From the NCBI RefSeq assembly GCF_019468465.1, contig NZ_CP080519.1, positions 4,231,001 through 4,295,000 on the forward strand: DNA of 64,000 nt. Direction: 5' to 3'. The notes under the pieces were generated by a model. The model did not search any database. It worked only from the letters and a program-made list of their open reading frames with translations, and was not told the origin of the DNA. Shown here piece after piece: positions 55,288-64,000 of this stretch (positions are counted from its first letter, which is position 1; each line of letters starts with the position of its first letter). Made by a program: the position numbers and the translations under genes. This DNA comes from Amycolatopsis sp. DSM 110486 (GTDB lineage Bacteria > Actinomycetota > Actinomycetes > Mycobacteriales > Pseudonocardiaceae).

Positions 55288-55587
55288 GTGCTGGTTGCCG
55301 CTTGGATACTTCAGGTCATCCACTGGGGCAGCGCCTTGGTCGGGCTTTTCGCCTTCGTTCACGCGCTGCTGCAGCGGTCCGACGCGTACCAGGCGGCCGA
55401 CCGCAAGACCAAGCCGATCTGGTTGCTGATCACCGGCGGCGCCACGCTCGCGATGGTTCTGTTCGGCAACGACGTCAGCGGTGTCGGGTTCATCTTCTGG
55501 GTGCCCGCGATGGCCGCCGCGCTCGTGTACCTGGTGGACGTCCGTCCGAGGCTCATCGAGGTGCAGCGGGGCAAGCGCAACTGGTAG
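55288..55587 (+). CDS. DUF2516 membrane protein
   Basis: A 99-residue protein with three hydrophobic segments (WILQVIHWGSALVGLFAFVH, IWLLITGGATLAMVLF, GFIFWVPAMAAALVYLVDV) and the VRPRLIEVQRG end. This matches the small DUF2516 family that follows hbhA in mycobacteria (Rv0476). GTG 55288 lies 7 nt after TAAGCT and lacks a Shine-Dalgarno, so it is likely leaderless. Function unknown. Confidence 0.88.
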   Translation: MLVAAWILQVIHWGSALVGLFAFVHALLQRSDAYQAADRKTKPIWLLITGGATLAMVLFGNDVSGVGFIFWVPAMAAALVYLVDVRPRLIEVQRGKRNW

Positions 55588-55606
55588 CCGCGTAGATTCT
55601 CTCAAT

Positions 55607-56152
55607 GTGACCACCTGGACCATCGCCGGGAGCCTCACGGTCGTCCCCGCGCCCACCCGCACCGACCTGCTCGCCGAACCCGTCGCGAAGGCGCTCGCCG
55701 CCCTCGCGGAGCCCGACGCGGTCGGCGTCGCGGAGATCGACCCCGAGCTCGCCGACACCGCGGCCTTCTGCGAGACCTACGGCTCGCCGCTCGAAGCGTC
55801 GGCCAACTGCGTCGTCGTCGCCGGCAAGCGGGCCGGCGAAGTGCGCTTCGCGGCCGCCCTTGTGCTCGCCACCACGCGCGCCGACGTGAACGGCGTGATC
55901 AAGCGCCGCCTCGACGTGCGCAAGGCGTCTTTCGCGCCCATGGACGAAGCCGTGTCCCTCACCGGCATGGAGTACGGCGGCATCACGCCCGTCGGCCTGC
56001 CCGCCGAGTGGCCGATCCTCATCGACGCCCGCGTGGCCGCCGCGCCGGAGCTCGTGATCGGCAGCGGCATCCGCGGCAGCAAGCTCCTCATCTCCGGCGC
56101 CGCCCTGCAGACGCTCCCCAACGCCGAGGTCATCGAGGACCTCGCCCGGTGA
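55607..56152 (+). CDS. YbaK/aminoacyl-tRNA editing-domain protein
   Basis: A 181-residue protein with the YbaK/EbsC fold: FCETYGSPLEASANCVVVAGK, then VIKRRLDVRKASFAPMDEAV, GMEYGGITPVGLP and LIDARVAAAPELVIGSGIRGSKL. The Lys in VRKAS and the GGITPVG loop are family marks. Members hydrolyse misacylated tRNA such as Cys-tRNA(Pro) or Ala-tRNA; which tRNA is unknown. Its stop overlaps the next gene's start (GTGA). Confidence 0.88.
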   Translation: MTTWTIAGSLTVVPAPTRTDLLAEPVAKALAALAEPDAVGVAEIDPELADTAAFCETYGSPLEASANCVVVAGKRAGEVRFAAALVLATTRADVNGVIKRRLDVRKASFAPMDEAVSLTGMEYGGITPVGLPAEWPILIDARVAAAPELVIGSGIRGSKLLISGAALQTLPNAEVIEDLAR

Positions 56153-57165
56153 CTGTGCCGCACTCGGTCTGGCTCCGCTACCTGACCGGCGACGACATCG
56201 ACAGCCTCGGCATCACCGACGCCGACATCGTGGGCGCCGTCGAGGACGTGCTGGCCGACCACGGCCGCGGCGAGGTCGTGTTCGAGCCGCGCACGCACCT
56301 CGTGCCCGACAACGGCGGCAAGGGCCACTTCAACATCCTGCGCGGCCACCTCTCGGCCAAGCAGGTCAGTGGCGTGAAGGTGGTGGGCGACTTCGTCGGC
56401 AACTTCGAACGCGGCCTGCCCAGCGAGATGGCCCTGATCCTCCTGCTCGACCCCGAGACGGGCATGCCGCGCGCGATCGTCGACGGCACCATGATCACCG
56501 AGGCCCGCACGGGCGCGATGACGGCCGTCGGCGCGAAACACCTGGCGCGGCCGGGTTCGAAGGTGCTGGGCCACGTCGGCGCGCGCGGCACGGCGTGGTG
56601 GAACGTGGTGCTGCTCGACTCGCTCTTCGACTTCGACGAGATCCGCGTGACGAGCAAACGCCCCGAGTCCCGCGAGGACTTCGCGCACCGGCTCACCGAG
56701 CACCTCGGCAAGCAGGTCCGCGTCTGCGAAACCGCCGCCGAAACCCTCGACGGCGCCGACGTGCTCGTCGAAGCCTCCCGCCTGACGGAGCCGGAAGCGT
56801 TGGTGCGCAAGGAGTTCCTGCGGCCCGGCGCGTTCCTCGTGCCCTACGGCACCATCAGCGCGCTGGAGCTCACGCTGCTCGACGCCGTGGACAAGGTCGT
56901 GGTCGACAACTGGCGAGAGTCGCAGTCGGGCAACCCCCGCTTCGGCGCCCTGCGGCCGCACCTCAACGCCGGGCTGCTCACCGAAACCGGTGTCCACGCC
57001 GAGATCGGCGACGTCGTCGCGGGCAACCGCCCCGGCCGCGAAAGCGACGACGAGCGCATCCTCTTCTGGCACCGCGGACTGTCCACAACGGACGTCGCCG
57101 TCGCGCACATGATCCTGCAACGCGCGGAAGCGGCGGACGTCGGCACGATGCTGCCGTACCGGTGA
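56149..57165 (+). CDS. Ornithine cyclodeaminase / mu-crystallin-like protein
   Basis: A 338-residue member of the OCD/mu-crystallin family. It has GVKVVGDFVGNFERGLPSEMA with the conserved Lys, MITEARTGAMTAVGAKHLARPG, and a modified dinucleotide motif KVLGHVGARGTAWWNVVLL in place of the usual GxGxxxxQ. It may act as a ketimine reductase or cyclodeaminase on an amino acid; the modified motif leaves the activity uncertain. GTG 56149 overlaps the YbaK stop, and its stop overlaps the lyase-like start (GTGA). Confidence 0.85.
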   Translation: MTVPHSVWLRYLTGDDIDSLGITDADIVGAVEDVLADHGRGEVVFEPRTHLVPDNGGKGHFNILRGHLSAKQVSGVKVVGDFVGNFERGLPSEMALILLLDPETGMPRAIVDGTMITEARTGAMTAVGAKHLARPGSKVLGHVGARGTAWWNVVLLDSLFDFDEIRVTSKRPESREDFAHRLTEHLGKQVRVCETAAETLDGADVLVEASRLTEPEALVRKEFLRPGAFLVPYGTISALELTLLDAVDKVVVDNWRESQSGNPRFGALRPHLNAGLLTETGVHAEIGDVVAGNRPGRESDDERILFWHRGLSTTDVAVAHMILQRAEAADVGTMLPYR

Positions 57166-58619
57166 TCGTCCGCGAACCCGCCGACGTCCTCGCGGCCGGC
57201 AGCGAGCCGGGGGAACCCCTCGAACTGCACCCGGACCTGCTCAGGCGCGTCAAAGAGAACCGCGCCGCGATGCTGGCCGTGCTCGACGCCGCCGACGGCC
57301 CGGTCTACGGCGTCAACACCGGCATGGGCCGCCTCGCCGGCGTCAAGCTCACCGTCACCCAGCAGTCCGAGCACCAGCACAACCTGCTGGTCGGCCGCGC
57401 GGTCGGCGGCCCGCCGTGGCTGTCCTCGGAGCTCACGCGCGCGCTCCTGCTCATGCGCCTGCGCGGGTTCCTGCGGCCCGAAGCGGCCGTGAGCCCGGAG
57501 CTCGTCACGTTCCTCGCCGACCGCCTCAACGACGGCTTCCTCCCCGCCGTCCCCCGGGACGGCCTCGGCAGCGCCGGCGAGATCATCCCACTGGCGCACG
57601 CGTTCCAGACGTTCACCGGCCTCGGCACCGTGCTGGAGGACGGCGTCGAAACACCCGCCGCGGCCGCCCTCGCCGACAGGAACGCAAAGCCGCTCAAGCT
57701 CGGCCCCAAGGAAGGCGCGAGCCTCATCCAGGGCTCCCCGCTGGCCCAGGCCTACGCGTGGACGCTCTCCGGCCGCGTGCGCCAACTGGTCGACCTGCAG
57801 ACGCTGTGCGCCGCCATCGCCGTGGACGTGCTCGGCGCGCCGCGCGAGGTGTACCGCTACCCGGTGGCGAACCGGCACGCCCAAGCCGTGCTGTCCGAAG
57901 TGCTGTCCCTCACGAGCGGCTCCTCCACGCGCCCGGTGGTCCAGGCACCGGTTTCGGTGCGGGTCGGCCCGCGGGTGATCGGCTTCGTGGACCAGGTGTG
58001 CGCCGACCTCGTCGAAACGCTCGGGGAAACCTGGCAGACGCCGGACGACTCACCGTCCTTTGTGGATGGAAAGCTCGTGCCCACGACCGGCTACCACGCG
58101 GCGGAGCTGGGGCTGCGCATGGACGCGATGAAAGCCGCGCTCGTGCACGCCGGCGAGATCTCCGTGCAGCGCACCCACCGGCTCCTCGACCCGCAGTTCA
58201 GCGGCCTGCCCCCGCAGCTGGCCGTGGACCCCGGCCCGCAGGCGGGCCTGACGCCGCTGCACAAGCGTGCGGTCGGCGAGCTGCACTCGCTGCGCCGCCT
58301 CGCCGCGCCGGCGACCCCGGGCTCGCTGGACACGTCGGCCGGCCAGGAGGACGTGCAGGCCTTCGCCTGGGCCGCGGGCCACGAGCTGGAAGTGGCCGTG
58401 GACCACGTCTTCGCCATCACCGCGTGTGAGCTGATCGCCGGCGCGCAGGCCCGCCACCTCGGCGACGGCCCCGGCAGCCCCGGACTCCGCGCGATCTACG
58501 AGTGGATCACCGAACGGGTGCCGCCGGTCCTGGTCGACCGGCCCCTGGGCCCGGACGTCGAACGGCTCGTGGCGGCCTGCCGCGAGGCGTACTTCAACGA
58601 CCTCAGGGACCTCAGCTAG
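57162..58619 (+). CDS. Aromatic amino acid ammonia-lyase-fold protein with altered MIO site
   Basis: A 485-residue protein of the histidine/phenylalanine ammonia-lyase fold: VYGVNTGMGRLAGVKL (Tyr49 kept), EHQHNLLVG, GLGSAGEIIPLAHAF, PKEGASLIQGSPLA, SVRVGPRVIGF, GLPPQL and SLDTSAGQEDVQAF. In active family members the tripeptide Ala-Ser-Gly forms the MIO electrophile; here residues 137-139 are Ser-Ala-Gly, so the Ser that becomes dehydroalanine is shifted and the central residue is Ala. The Asn of the NGT motif is Gln (190) and the YS of the QD-x-YS loop is VS. It is probably not a classical MIO lyase. It closes a coupled trio with YbaK and OCD-like genes. Confidence 0.87.
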   Translation: MIVREPADVLAAGSEPGEPLELHPDLLRRVKENRAAMLAVLDAADGPVYGVNTGMGRLAGVKLTVTQQSEHQHNLLVGRAVGGPPWLSSELTRALLLMRLRGFLRPEAAVSPELVTFLADRLNDGFLPAVPRDGLGSAGEIIPLAHAFQTFTGLGTVLEDGVETPAAAALADRNAKPLKLGPKEGASLIQGSPLAQAYAWTLSGRVRQLVDLQTLCAAIAVDVLGAPREVYRYPVANRHAQAVLSEVLSLTSGSSTRPVVQAPVSVRVGPRVIGFVDQVCADLVETLGETWQTPDDSPSFVDGKLVPTTGYHAAELGLRMDAMKAALVHAGEISVQRTHRLLDPQFSGLPPQLAVDPGPQAGLTPLHKRAVGELHSLRRLAAPATPGSLDTSAGQEDVQAFAWAAGHELEVAVDHVFAITACELIAGAQARHLGDGPGSPGLRAIYEWITERVPPVLVDRPLGPDVERLVAACREAYFNDLRDLS

Positions 58620-59326
58620 TCGCGCCGAGCCGTCTGCAGCGCGACACCCTTCGGCGTCGCCCAACGAGTCAGTAACGCGAAGATCCCTTCGCACAGCAGC
58701 GCCAGGATGATCACGGCCAGACCGCCGCCGAAGATTTCGCCGTAGCCCTGGGCGCCTTCGGCGAAGCCGTCGACGATGTAGCGGCCGAGGCCGCCGCCGT
58801 CGTTGACGATTGCGCCGATCGCGACGGTGGCCACCAGCTGCAGGAACGCCACGCGGGCGCCGGCGACGATCACCGGGGAGGCCAGCGGCAGTTCCAAGCG
58901 AAGCATGATCTGCCACTCGCGGTAGCCGGTGCCGCGCGCCGCGTCGATGGTCTCCTGTTCCAGCTGCACCACGCCGGCGTAGGTGTTGGTGAACAGCGGT
59001 GGCAGCGCCAGGCCGACGAGCGCGAGCAGCAGCGGCCAGAAGTCCGTGTCGGCGCCCCAGCGGCTGGCCAGGAACCAGAACAGGATGATCAGGCCGAAGC
59101 TCGGGATCGCGCGCCCGATGTTCACGGCGCTGCTCGCGAGGAACGCGCCGCGACGGTAGTGCGCGAGCCACAGCGCGAGCGGGATCGTGAGCACGGCCGC
59201 GACCACCAGCGACAGCACGGAGAACCACAGGTGTTCCACCGTCCGGTACGGCACCCCCGCGGGGTCGGTCCAGCTCCAGCGGTTCGGCGCCGAGAGCCAC
59301 TCGCCCAGCTGCGTGAAGACGTTCAT
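58616..59326 (-). CDS. OpuC/ProW-type ABC permease
   Basis: A 236-residue permease with about six membrane segments. LEQETIDAARGTGYREWQIMLRLELPLASPVIVAG is split here as EQETIDAARGTGYREW and LRLELPLASPVIVAG, the EAA loop that contacts the ATPase. It belongs to the glycine betaine/choline/proline uptake family. Start overlaps the stop of the second permease gene (ATGA). The end overlaps the ammonia-lyase-like gene by 4 nt. No ATPase gene is adjacent. Confidence 0.9.
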   Translation of the reverse strand: MNVFTQLGEWLSAPNRWSWTDPAGVPYRTVEHLWFSVLSLVVAAVLTIPLALWLAHYRRGAFLASSAVNIGRAIPSFGLIILFWFLASRWGADTDFWPLLLALVGLALPPLFTNTYAGVVQLEQETIDAARGTGYREWQIMLRLELPLASPVIVAGARVAFLQLVATVAIGAIVNDGGGLGRYIVDGFAEGAQGYGEIFGGGLAVIILALLCEGIFALLTRWATPKGVALQTARRD

Positions 59327-60024
59327 CGCGCCCGCACCTTCCGCACCCACGGCGCCAGCGCGCGCTCGCTCAGCCACAACAACAGGTCGACGACCACCGC
59401 GAGCACCACCGACAGCACCACGCCGACGATGATCGGGCTCGGGTTCGGCGTGGTCGTCTGGATGCCGGCGCGGATGAAGTACCCGAGCCCGCCCATGCCG
59501 AGCAGCGACGTGACCGCGACCAGGCCGATCGTGGTCACGGCGGCCACGCGCAGGCCCGCGATCACCACGGGCAGCGCCAGCGGCAGCTCCACCTGCCACA
59601 GCAGCCGCCCGCGTGTGAAGCCCATGCCGATCGCCGCCTCGCGCACCTCGGCGGGCACCTGCTGCACGCCCGTGACGATGTTGCGGATCAGGATCAGCAG
59701 CGTGTAAGTGGCCAGCGGGATCACCGCCGTGGTGAACGTGAGCCCGAAGAACGGCACCAGCAGCGCGAAGGCCCCCAGGCTCGGGATCACGTACAGGGCA
59801 CCCGCCGTGCCCAGCACCAACGGGTAGAACCAGCGGTACCGCAGGCAGAGCGTGGCCAGCGCCAGCGACACCACCAAGCCGATGCCCAGGGCCGTGGCCG
59901 TGAGGGCGATGTGTTCACCGAGGCGTTGGCCGATGGCGTCGGCGTTGCGCTCGACCCACCGCCACTCGAAGATCGGCCGGCTGCTCTCGGTGAGCAGCGG
60001 GGTGACCGAAGACGCATGCACCAC
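59323..60024 (-). CDS. OpuC/ProW-type ABC permease (second)
   Basis: A 233-residue permease with about five to six membrane segments. EVREAAIGMGFTRGRLLWQVELPLALPVVIAG carries the EAA loop (EVREAAIGMGFT then QVELPLALPVVIAG). It pairs with the permease above and the binding protein at 60158 in the opposite direction. GTG 60024 or 60021 starts; no clear ribosome-binding site. Confidence 0.88.
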   Translation of the reverse strand: MVHASSVTPLLTESSRPIFEWRWVERNADAIGQRLGEHIALTATALGIGLVVSLALATLCLRYRWFYPLVLGTAGALYVIPSLGAFALLVPFFGLTFTTAVIPLATYTLLILIRNIVTGVQQVPAEVREAAIGMGFTRGRLLWQVELPLALPVVIAGLRVAAVTTIGLVAVTSLLGMGGLGYFIRAGIQTTTPNPSPIIVGVVLSVVLAVVVDLLLWLSERALAPWVRKVRAR

Positions 60025-60157
60025 GGAAGGTTACCCCGTTCGAGCGCTGCGATTTCGGTTGTTGAGATTCGATGCCGGTGATTCCCGGTATGTGGTTTCT
60101 GTCGTGGCTCACGGTTAGGGTCCAATCCTCTGTTCGTGACACGAGGAGTGTGGGGAC

Positions 60158-61084
60158 GTGCGCTGGACCCGGAAAATCCGAGCGGCCGCGTGGGTGGCGG
60201 TGGCCGCGCTCGGCCTGACCGCGTGCGGGGGTGGGGGCTCCGACAGTGGCCAGCCCGCCGCGCAGAGCAAGGGCGGGGCGCCGATTGTCGTCGCGTCGTT
60301 CAACTTCACCGACAGTCAGATCCTGGCGGAGATCTACGCGGGCGCGCTCGAGGCCAAGGGCTACCCCGTCACGCGCAAGCTGAACCTGGGTTCGCGGGAG
60401 CTGATCTACCCGTCGCTCAAGTCGGGTGAGCTGCAGTTCCTGCCCGAGTACCAGGGCGCGGCGATCACCACGGGCTTCGGCAAGGACGCCGTGAAGACGG
60501 CCGACGGAGAGCACCAGCAGCTCACGGACCTGTTCGCGCCGGACGGCATCGCGCTGCTGAACTACGCCGCGGCCGAGGACAAGAACACCTACATCATGAA
60601 GGCCGACGTCGCGAAGGCCAACGGCATCACGAGCATCAGCGACCTCAAGAAGCTGCCCAAGGTCGTCATGGCCGGGCCGCCGGAGTGCGAGTCGCGGCTG
60701 CCTTGCTACAAGGGCTTCACCGACGTCTACAAGCTGACGAACACCTCGTTCCAGACCGTGCAGGAAGCCGGGCCGCGCGTGCAGCAGCTCGACTCCGGCG
60801 CGGCGACCGTGATCCCGGTCGACTCGGTGAGCCCGCTGGTCGGCGACCCGCAGTACGTGGCGCTCAAGGACGACCTGCAGATCGTGCCGACGGAGAACGT
60901 GGTGCCGGCGGTGAACAAGAAGGTGCTCGACGAGCGTGGCGCCGACTTCGCGGCCGCGGTCAACGCCGTTTCGGCGAAGCTGACCACCGACGGCATGCGC
61001 GAGCTGAACAAGCGTGTGGACTCCGACGGTGACCCGGCTGCCGACGTGGCGAAGGACTGGCTGACGCAGCAGGGCCTCGCCTGA
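60158..61084 (+). CDS. OpuBC/ProX-type substrate-binding lipoprotein
   Basis: A 308-residue lipoprotein. Signal peptide with lipobox LTACGGG, then the OpuBC fold: IVVASFNFTDSQILAEIYAG, LIYPSLKSGELQFLPEYQG and AGPPECESRLPCYKGF, TVIPVDSVSPLVGD. It binds quaternary amines such as glycine betaine or choline; aromatic box residues are not resolved by eye. GAGGAG precedes GTG 60158. Divergent from the two permease genes; an ATP-binding subunit is missing from the window. Confidence 0.92.
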   Translation: MRWTRKIRAAAWVAVAALGLTACGGGGSDSGQPAAQSKGGAPIVVASFNFTDSQILAEIYAGALEAKGYPVTRKLNLGSRELIYPSLKSGELQFLPEYQGAAITTGFGKDAVKTADGEHQQLTDLFAPDGIALLNYAAAEDKNTYIMKADVAKANGITSISDLKKLPKVVMAGPPECESRLPCYKGFTDVYKLTNTSFQTVQEAGPRVQQLDSGAATVIPVDSVSPLVGDPQYVALKDDLQIVPTENVVPAVNKKVLDERGADFAAAVNAVSAKLTTDGMRELNKRVDSDGDPAADVAKDWLTQQGLA

Positions 61085-61099
61085 TCTCTCGCGCCGACG

Positions 61100-61136
61100 A
61101 CGGGCCGTCCGGGGACTTCCCCGGGCGGCCCGTTTT
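61100..61136 (+). terminator. Intrinsic terminator after binding protein gene
   Basis: CGGGCCGTCCGGGG pairs with CCCCGGGCGGCCCG around ACTT with one G-U pair, followed by TTTT. Confidence 0.9.
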
Positions 61137-61236
61137 GCGTGTGACCCTCGGCGGGAAACCCCTGGTGACGCGGTGCCCGACCGGGTGGTGTGCGAAGGTG
61201 GCGCGTGAGGGGTTCTCCAGTACAGCGAGGAGCGAG

Positions 61237-61671
61237 ATGGGTAAGGTCACGGCCACCGCGGAGCGCACGATCGACGCGCCGGTGGACAGGGTTCGCGAGC
61301 TGGTCGCCGACTACGCCGAGACCCGGCCGAAGCTGCTCACCGAGCACTACCGCGACTACGAAGTCACCGAAGGTGGCGTGGGTGCGGGCACCAAGGCGAG
61401 CTGGAAGCTGCAGGCCACGTCCAAGCGGGTGCGTGACGTCGCCGCGACCGTGACCGAGCCGGCGCCGGGCACCCTCGTGGAGACCGACGCGAACTCCAGC
61501 ATGGTCACGACCTGGACCGTTTCGCCTTCGGGCTCGGGCAGCGTCGTGCGGATCCAGACCAGCTGGGACGGTGCCGGCGGCGTCGGCGGCTTCTTCGAGA
61601 AGACGTTCGCGCCCGGTGGGCTGAAGAAGATCTACGACGGCGTGCTCGGCAAGCTCGAGGAGATCGTGTAG
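61237..61671 (+). CDS. SRPBCC (polyketide cyclase/START-like) protein
   Basis: A 144-residue protein of the SRPBCC fold: ATAERTIDAPVDRVRELVAD at the start, YEVTEGGVGAGTKASWKLQA in the middle and a C-terminal helix (GFFEKTFAPGGLKKIYDGVL). Such proteins bind hydrophobic ligands; ligand unknown. GAGGAGCGAG precedes ATG 61237. Confidence 0.9.
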   Translation: MGKVTATAERTIDAPVDRVRELVADYAETRPKLLTEHYRDYEVTEGGVGAGTKASWKLQATSKRVRDVAATVTEPAPGTLVETDANSSMVTTWTVSPSGSGSVVRIQTSWDGAGGVGGFFEKTFAPGGLKKIYDGVLGKLEEIV

Positions 61672-61803
61672 CGCTTGCCACACGACCGGGCATAATCGGA
61701 ATGATCGCCCCGGTTGGCTCGTTGGGGCGGGTGTATGCGGGGCGATGGCCCCGGTTCTTACCCAGTCTCAGGAAACCAGTCTTGTCATGAACGGAGTCCC
61801 GTG

Positions 61804-62809
<1,006 letters not shown>

Positions 62810-62817
<8 letters not shown>

Positions 62818-63454
62818 TTTTCGCGGCCAGCTCGGGCAGGCTCGTCGCCGTGTAGGTGGCGGGCCGGCCTGGGAGTGGCCGCTGGTTGTCCCTCGCGATG
62901 AGGGCGGTCTCCATCCCGACCGCCGCCGCCCCCGCCAGGTCCCACCCGTGCGCGGCGATCATCACGGCTTTCGTTGTGCCGCAAGCGCTCAGCACCTGGC
63001 GGTACGGCTCGGGCGCGGGCTTGAGCCGGCTGACCTGCTGCGCCGAGAAGATCCGGTCGAACCTCGTCGCGAGCCCCGCGTTCTGCAACTGCGCCTCCGC
63101 GGTGGCGAGCGGCGAGTTCGTCAACGCGACGACTTGGTGGCCGGCTTGCTTGAGCGTTCGGAGGGCTTCGTCGACATCGGCGTGGGCGGGCAGCGACCGC
63201 AGCCCGTCGCCGATCCTGGCCAGGTTGTTGTCCGTGAGCTCGCGGCCGTACCGGCCTGCGGTATCCATGGCGGCCAGCCCGGCGATCTCGGCGAAGTCCC
63301 GGTAGCCCCCGGTCGCCGTCACGGTCAACGCCGTGTGCACCACCAGCGCGAACCACTCCTGCCGCGCGGTGGGGCTCCCGGTGAGCTCGCGGAACAGCGG
63401 ATCGAGCGCCCGGAGGTCGAGCAGCGTCTCGTTCACGTCGAACACGCAGAGCAT
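62810..63454 (-). CDS. Haloacid dehalogenase, type II
   Basis: A 214-residue HAD hydrolase. The nucleophile Asp6 is in CVFDVNETLLD, motif II is ALTNSPL, the Lys is in RLKPAPEPY, and the acidic motif HGWDLAGAAAVGMETA matches type II haloacid dehalogenases. It hydrolyses (S)-2-haloacids or a related substrate. The ATG at 63454 is 11 nt after the TetR stop and follows GAGGTGA, so it is in one operon with the TetR gene. Confidence 0.88.
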
Positions 63455-63465
63455 GCGCACTCACC

Positions 63466-64000
63466 TCACTGCGTCCGGTAGGCCTCGATCACGATCCGCG
63501 CCGCCCTCGTCGACTTGGCCACCACCTGGTCCGCCGAGTAGCCCATGCGGGGCGACACCCCGTCCAGGTACAGCGAGCCGTAGCCGTGGGACTGGGCGTT
63601 GAGTTGTTCGAGTAGTTCGAGGGCCGTGGCGTGGCCGTCGGTGACGGCGAGGCTGAGGGTGAGGAACGTGCTGAACATGGCGCGGCGCTGGTCGTGCATC
63701 TCGGTGTACTCGGGGTTGGCCAGGCCGTCGGCGAAGAGGACCGGGAAGCCGAGGCGCGTGTCGATGAAGAAGCGTGTGTAGGTGCCCTGCGCGGAGGCCA
63801 GGCGGGTGACCGGGTCGGGCTCCTCGGCGATGACCTTGTCGACCAGGTCCCGCAGCCGGCAGGCGGCCGCGGCGGCGACGGCGGCCATCAGGCTGGACCG
63901 GTCGGGGAAGTGGCGGTACGGCGCGGCGGCGGAGACGTTCGCGCGCTTCGCGACCTGGGCGACGGAGAACCCCTCCACGCCCTGCTCGGCGATCAGGTCG
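63466..64000 (-). CDS. TetR-family regulator (N-terminus cut by right edge)
   Basis: 178 codons of a TetR repressor remain; the first residues are outside the window. The helix-turn-helix end reads GFSVAQVAKRANVSAAAPYRHF, and the ligand domain resembles TetR_C_33-type domains. It precedes the haloacid dehalogenase gene on the same strand, suggesting control of it, though targets are unproven. Confidence 0.88.
   Translation of the reverse strand, partial: DLIAEQGVEGFSVAQVAKRANVSAAAPYRHFPDRSSLMAAVAAAAACRLRDLVDKVIAEEPDPVTRLASAQGTYTRFFIDTRLGFPVLFADGLANPEYTEMHDQRRAMFSTFLTLSLAVTDGHATALELLEQLNAQSHGYGSLYLDGVSPRMGYSADQVVAKSTRAARIVIEAYRTQ

Overview
The window is high-GC DNA with strongly G/C-biased third codon positions, frequent GTG/TTG starts, many 4-nt ATGA/GTGA gene overlaps, many leaderless-looking genes, and actinobacterial families (DUF397, DUF5753, S-adenosyl methyltransferase DUF574, CGNR zinc fingers, F420-type luciferase-like oxidoreductase, HbhA, DUF2516, DUF998). 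This points to a chromosomal segment of a soil actinomycete, most likely of the Pseudonocardiaceae (Amycolatopsis-like). That placement is inferred from gene content only. No phage, insertion sequence, CRISPR array, rRNA or complete biosynthetic cluster was seen.

Layout. 1-2.7 kb: start of an L,D-transpeptidase, a cold-shock gene and two small conserved proteins. 2.7-5.4 kb: tRNA-Glu, tRNA-Asp and tRNA-Phe, then a 1-kb insert bounded by a second copy of the tRNA-Phe 3' end (an integration scar), then a secreted HAF-repeat-like protein. 5.4-7.1 kb: a methyltransferase, a YCII protein and two broken genes, including an arylamine N-acetyltransferase stub. 7.1-14 kb: a PAS-GGDEF-EAL protein, a rhomboid-like membrane protein, a MetE-like enzyme and a nucleobase permease. 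14-18.8 kb: a coherent catabolic cluster (IclR, CYP199A-type P450, ferredoxin, ferredoxin reductase, PobA) expected to turn 4-methoxybenzoate into 4-hydroxybenzoate and then protocatechuate. 18.9-25 kb: MerR regulator, an HTH-Clp_N fusion protein, 6-phosphogluconate dehydrogenase, a PadR/SDR divergent pair and a metallo-beta-lactamase-fold enzyme. 25-29.4 kb: XRE-DUF5753, glycosyltransferase, DUF574 methyltransferase, two small proteins and DUF397. 29.5-33 kb: a four-gene coupled operon of secreted and membrane proteins with a YtkA/FixH-like member. 33-41.2 kb: oxidoreductases, a haloacetate-dehalogenase-type hydrolase divergent from a CGNR regulator, an amidase-TetR-MpaB operon and a PLP desulfhydrase. 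41.2-45 kb: a PP2C-like protein divergent from a split HTH/Clp_N pair, then a YczE/MocR pair. 45-47.4 kb: an array of perfect hairpins and a Ser/Thr-rich anchored protein with a structured leader. 47.4-53.5 kb: aminotransferase, DUF445, a DnaA-box cluster, a second CGNR locus, a zinc-ribbon repeat protein, a P-loop kinase and a PCMT-like methyltransferase. 53.5-55.6 kb: an XRE-HbhA-DUF2516 block that resembles the mycobacterial hbhA locus, interrupted by degenerate repeats. 55.6-58.6 kb: a coupled YbaK / ornithine-cyclodeaminase-like / ammonia-lyase-like trio in which the lyase lacks the residues that build the MIO cofactor. 58.6-64 kb: an osmoprotectant-type ABC transporter without a local ATPase, SRPBCC and MDR proteins, a haloacid dehalogenase and the body of a TetR regulator.

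The most interesting signals are: (1) two related HTH + Clp_N modules, one fused and one split, under promoters of the same design with paired TCAA/TTGA dyads on the -35 and -10; (2) the ammonia-lyase fold protein with SAG in place of ASG; (3) paired dyads at two CGNR regulator loci; (4) the multi-hairpin region at 45.1-45.4 kb; (5) the DnaA-box cluster at 50.0-50.2 kb.
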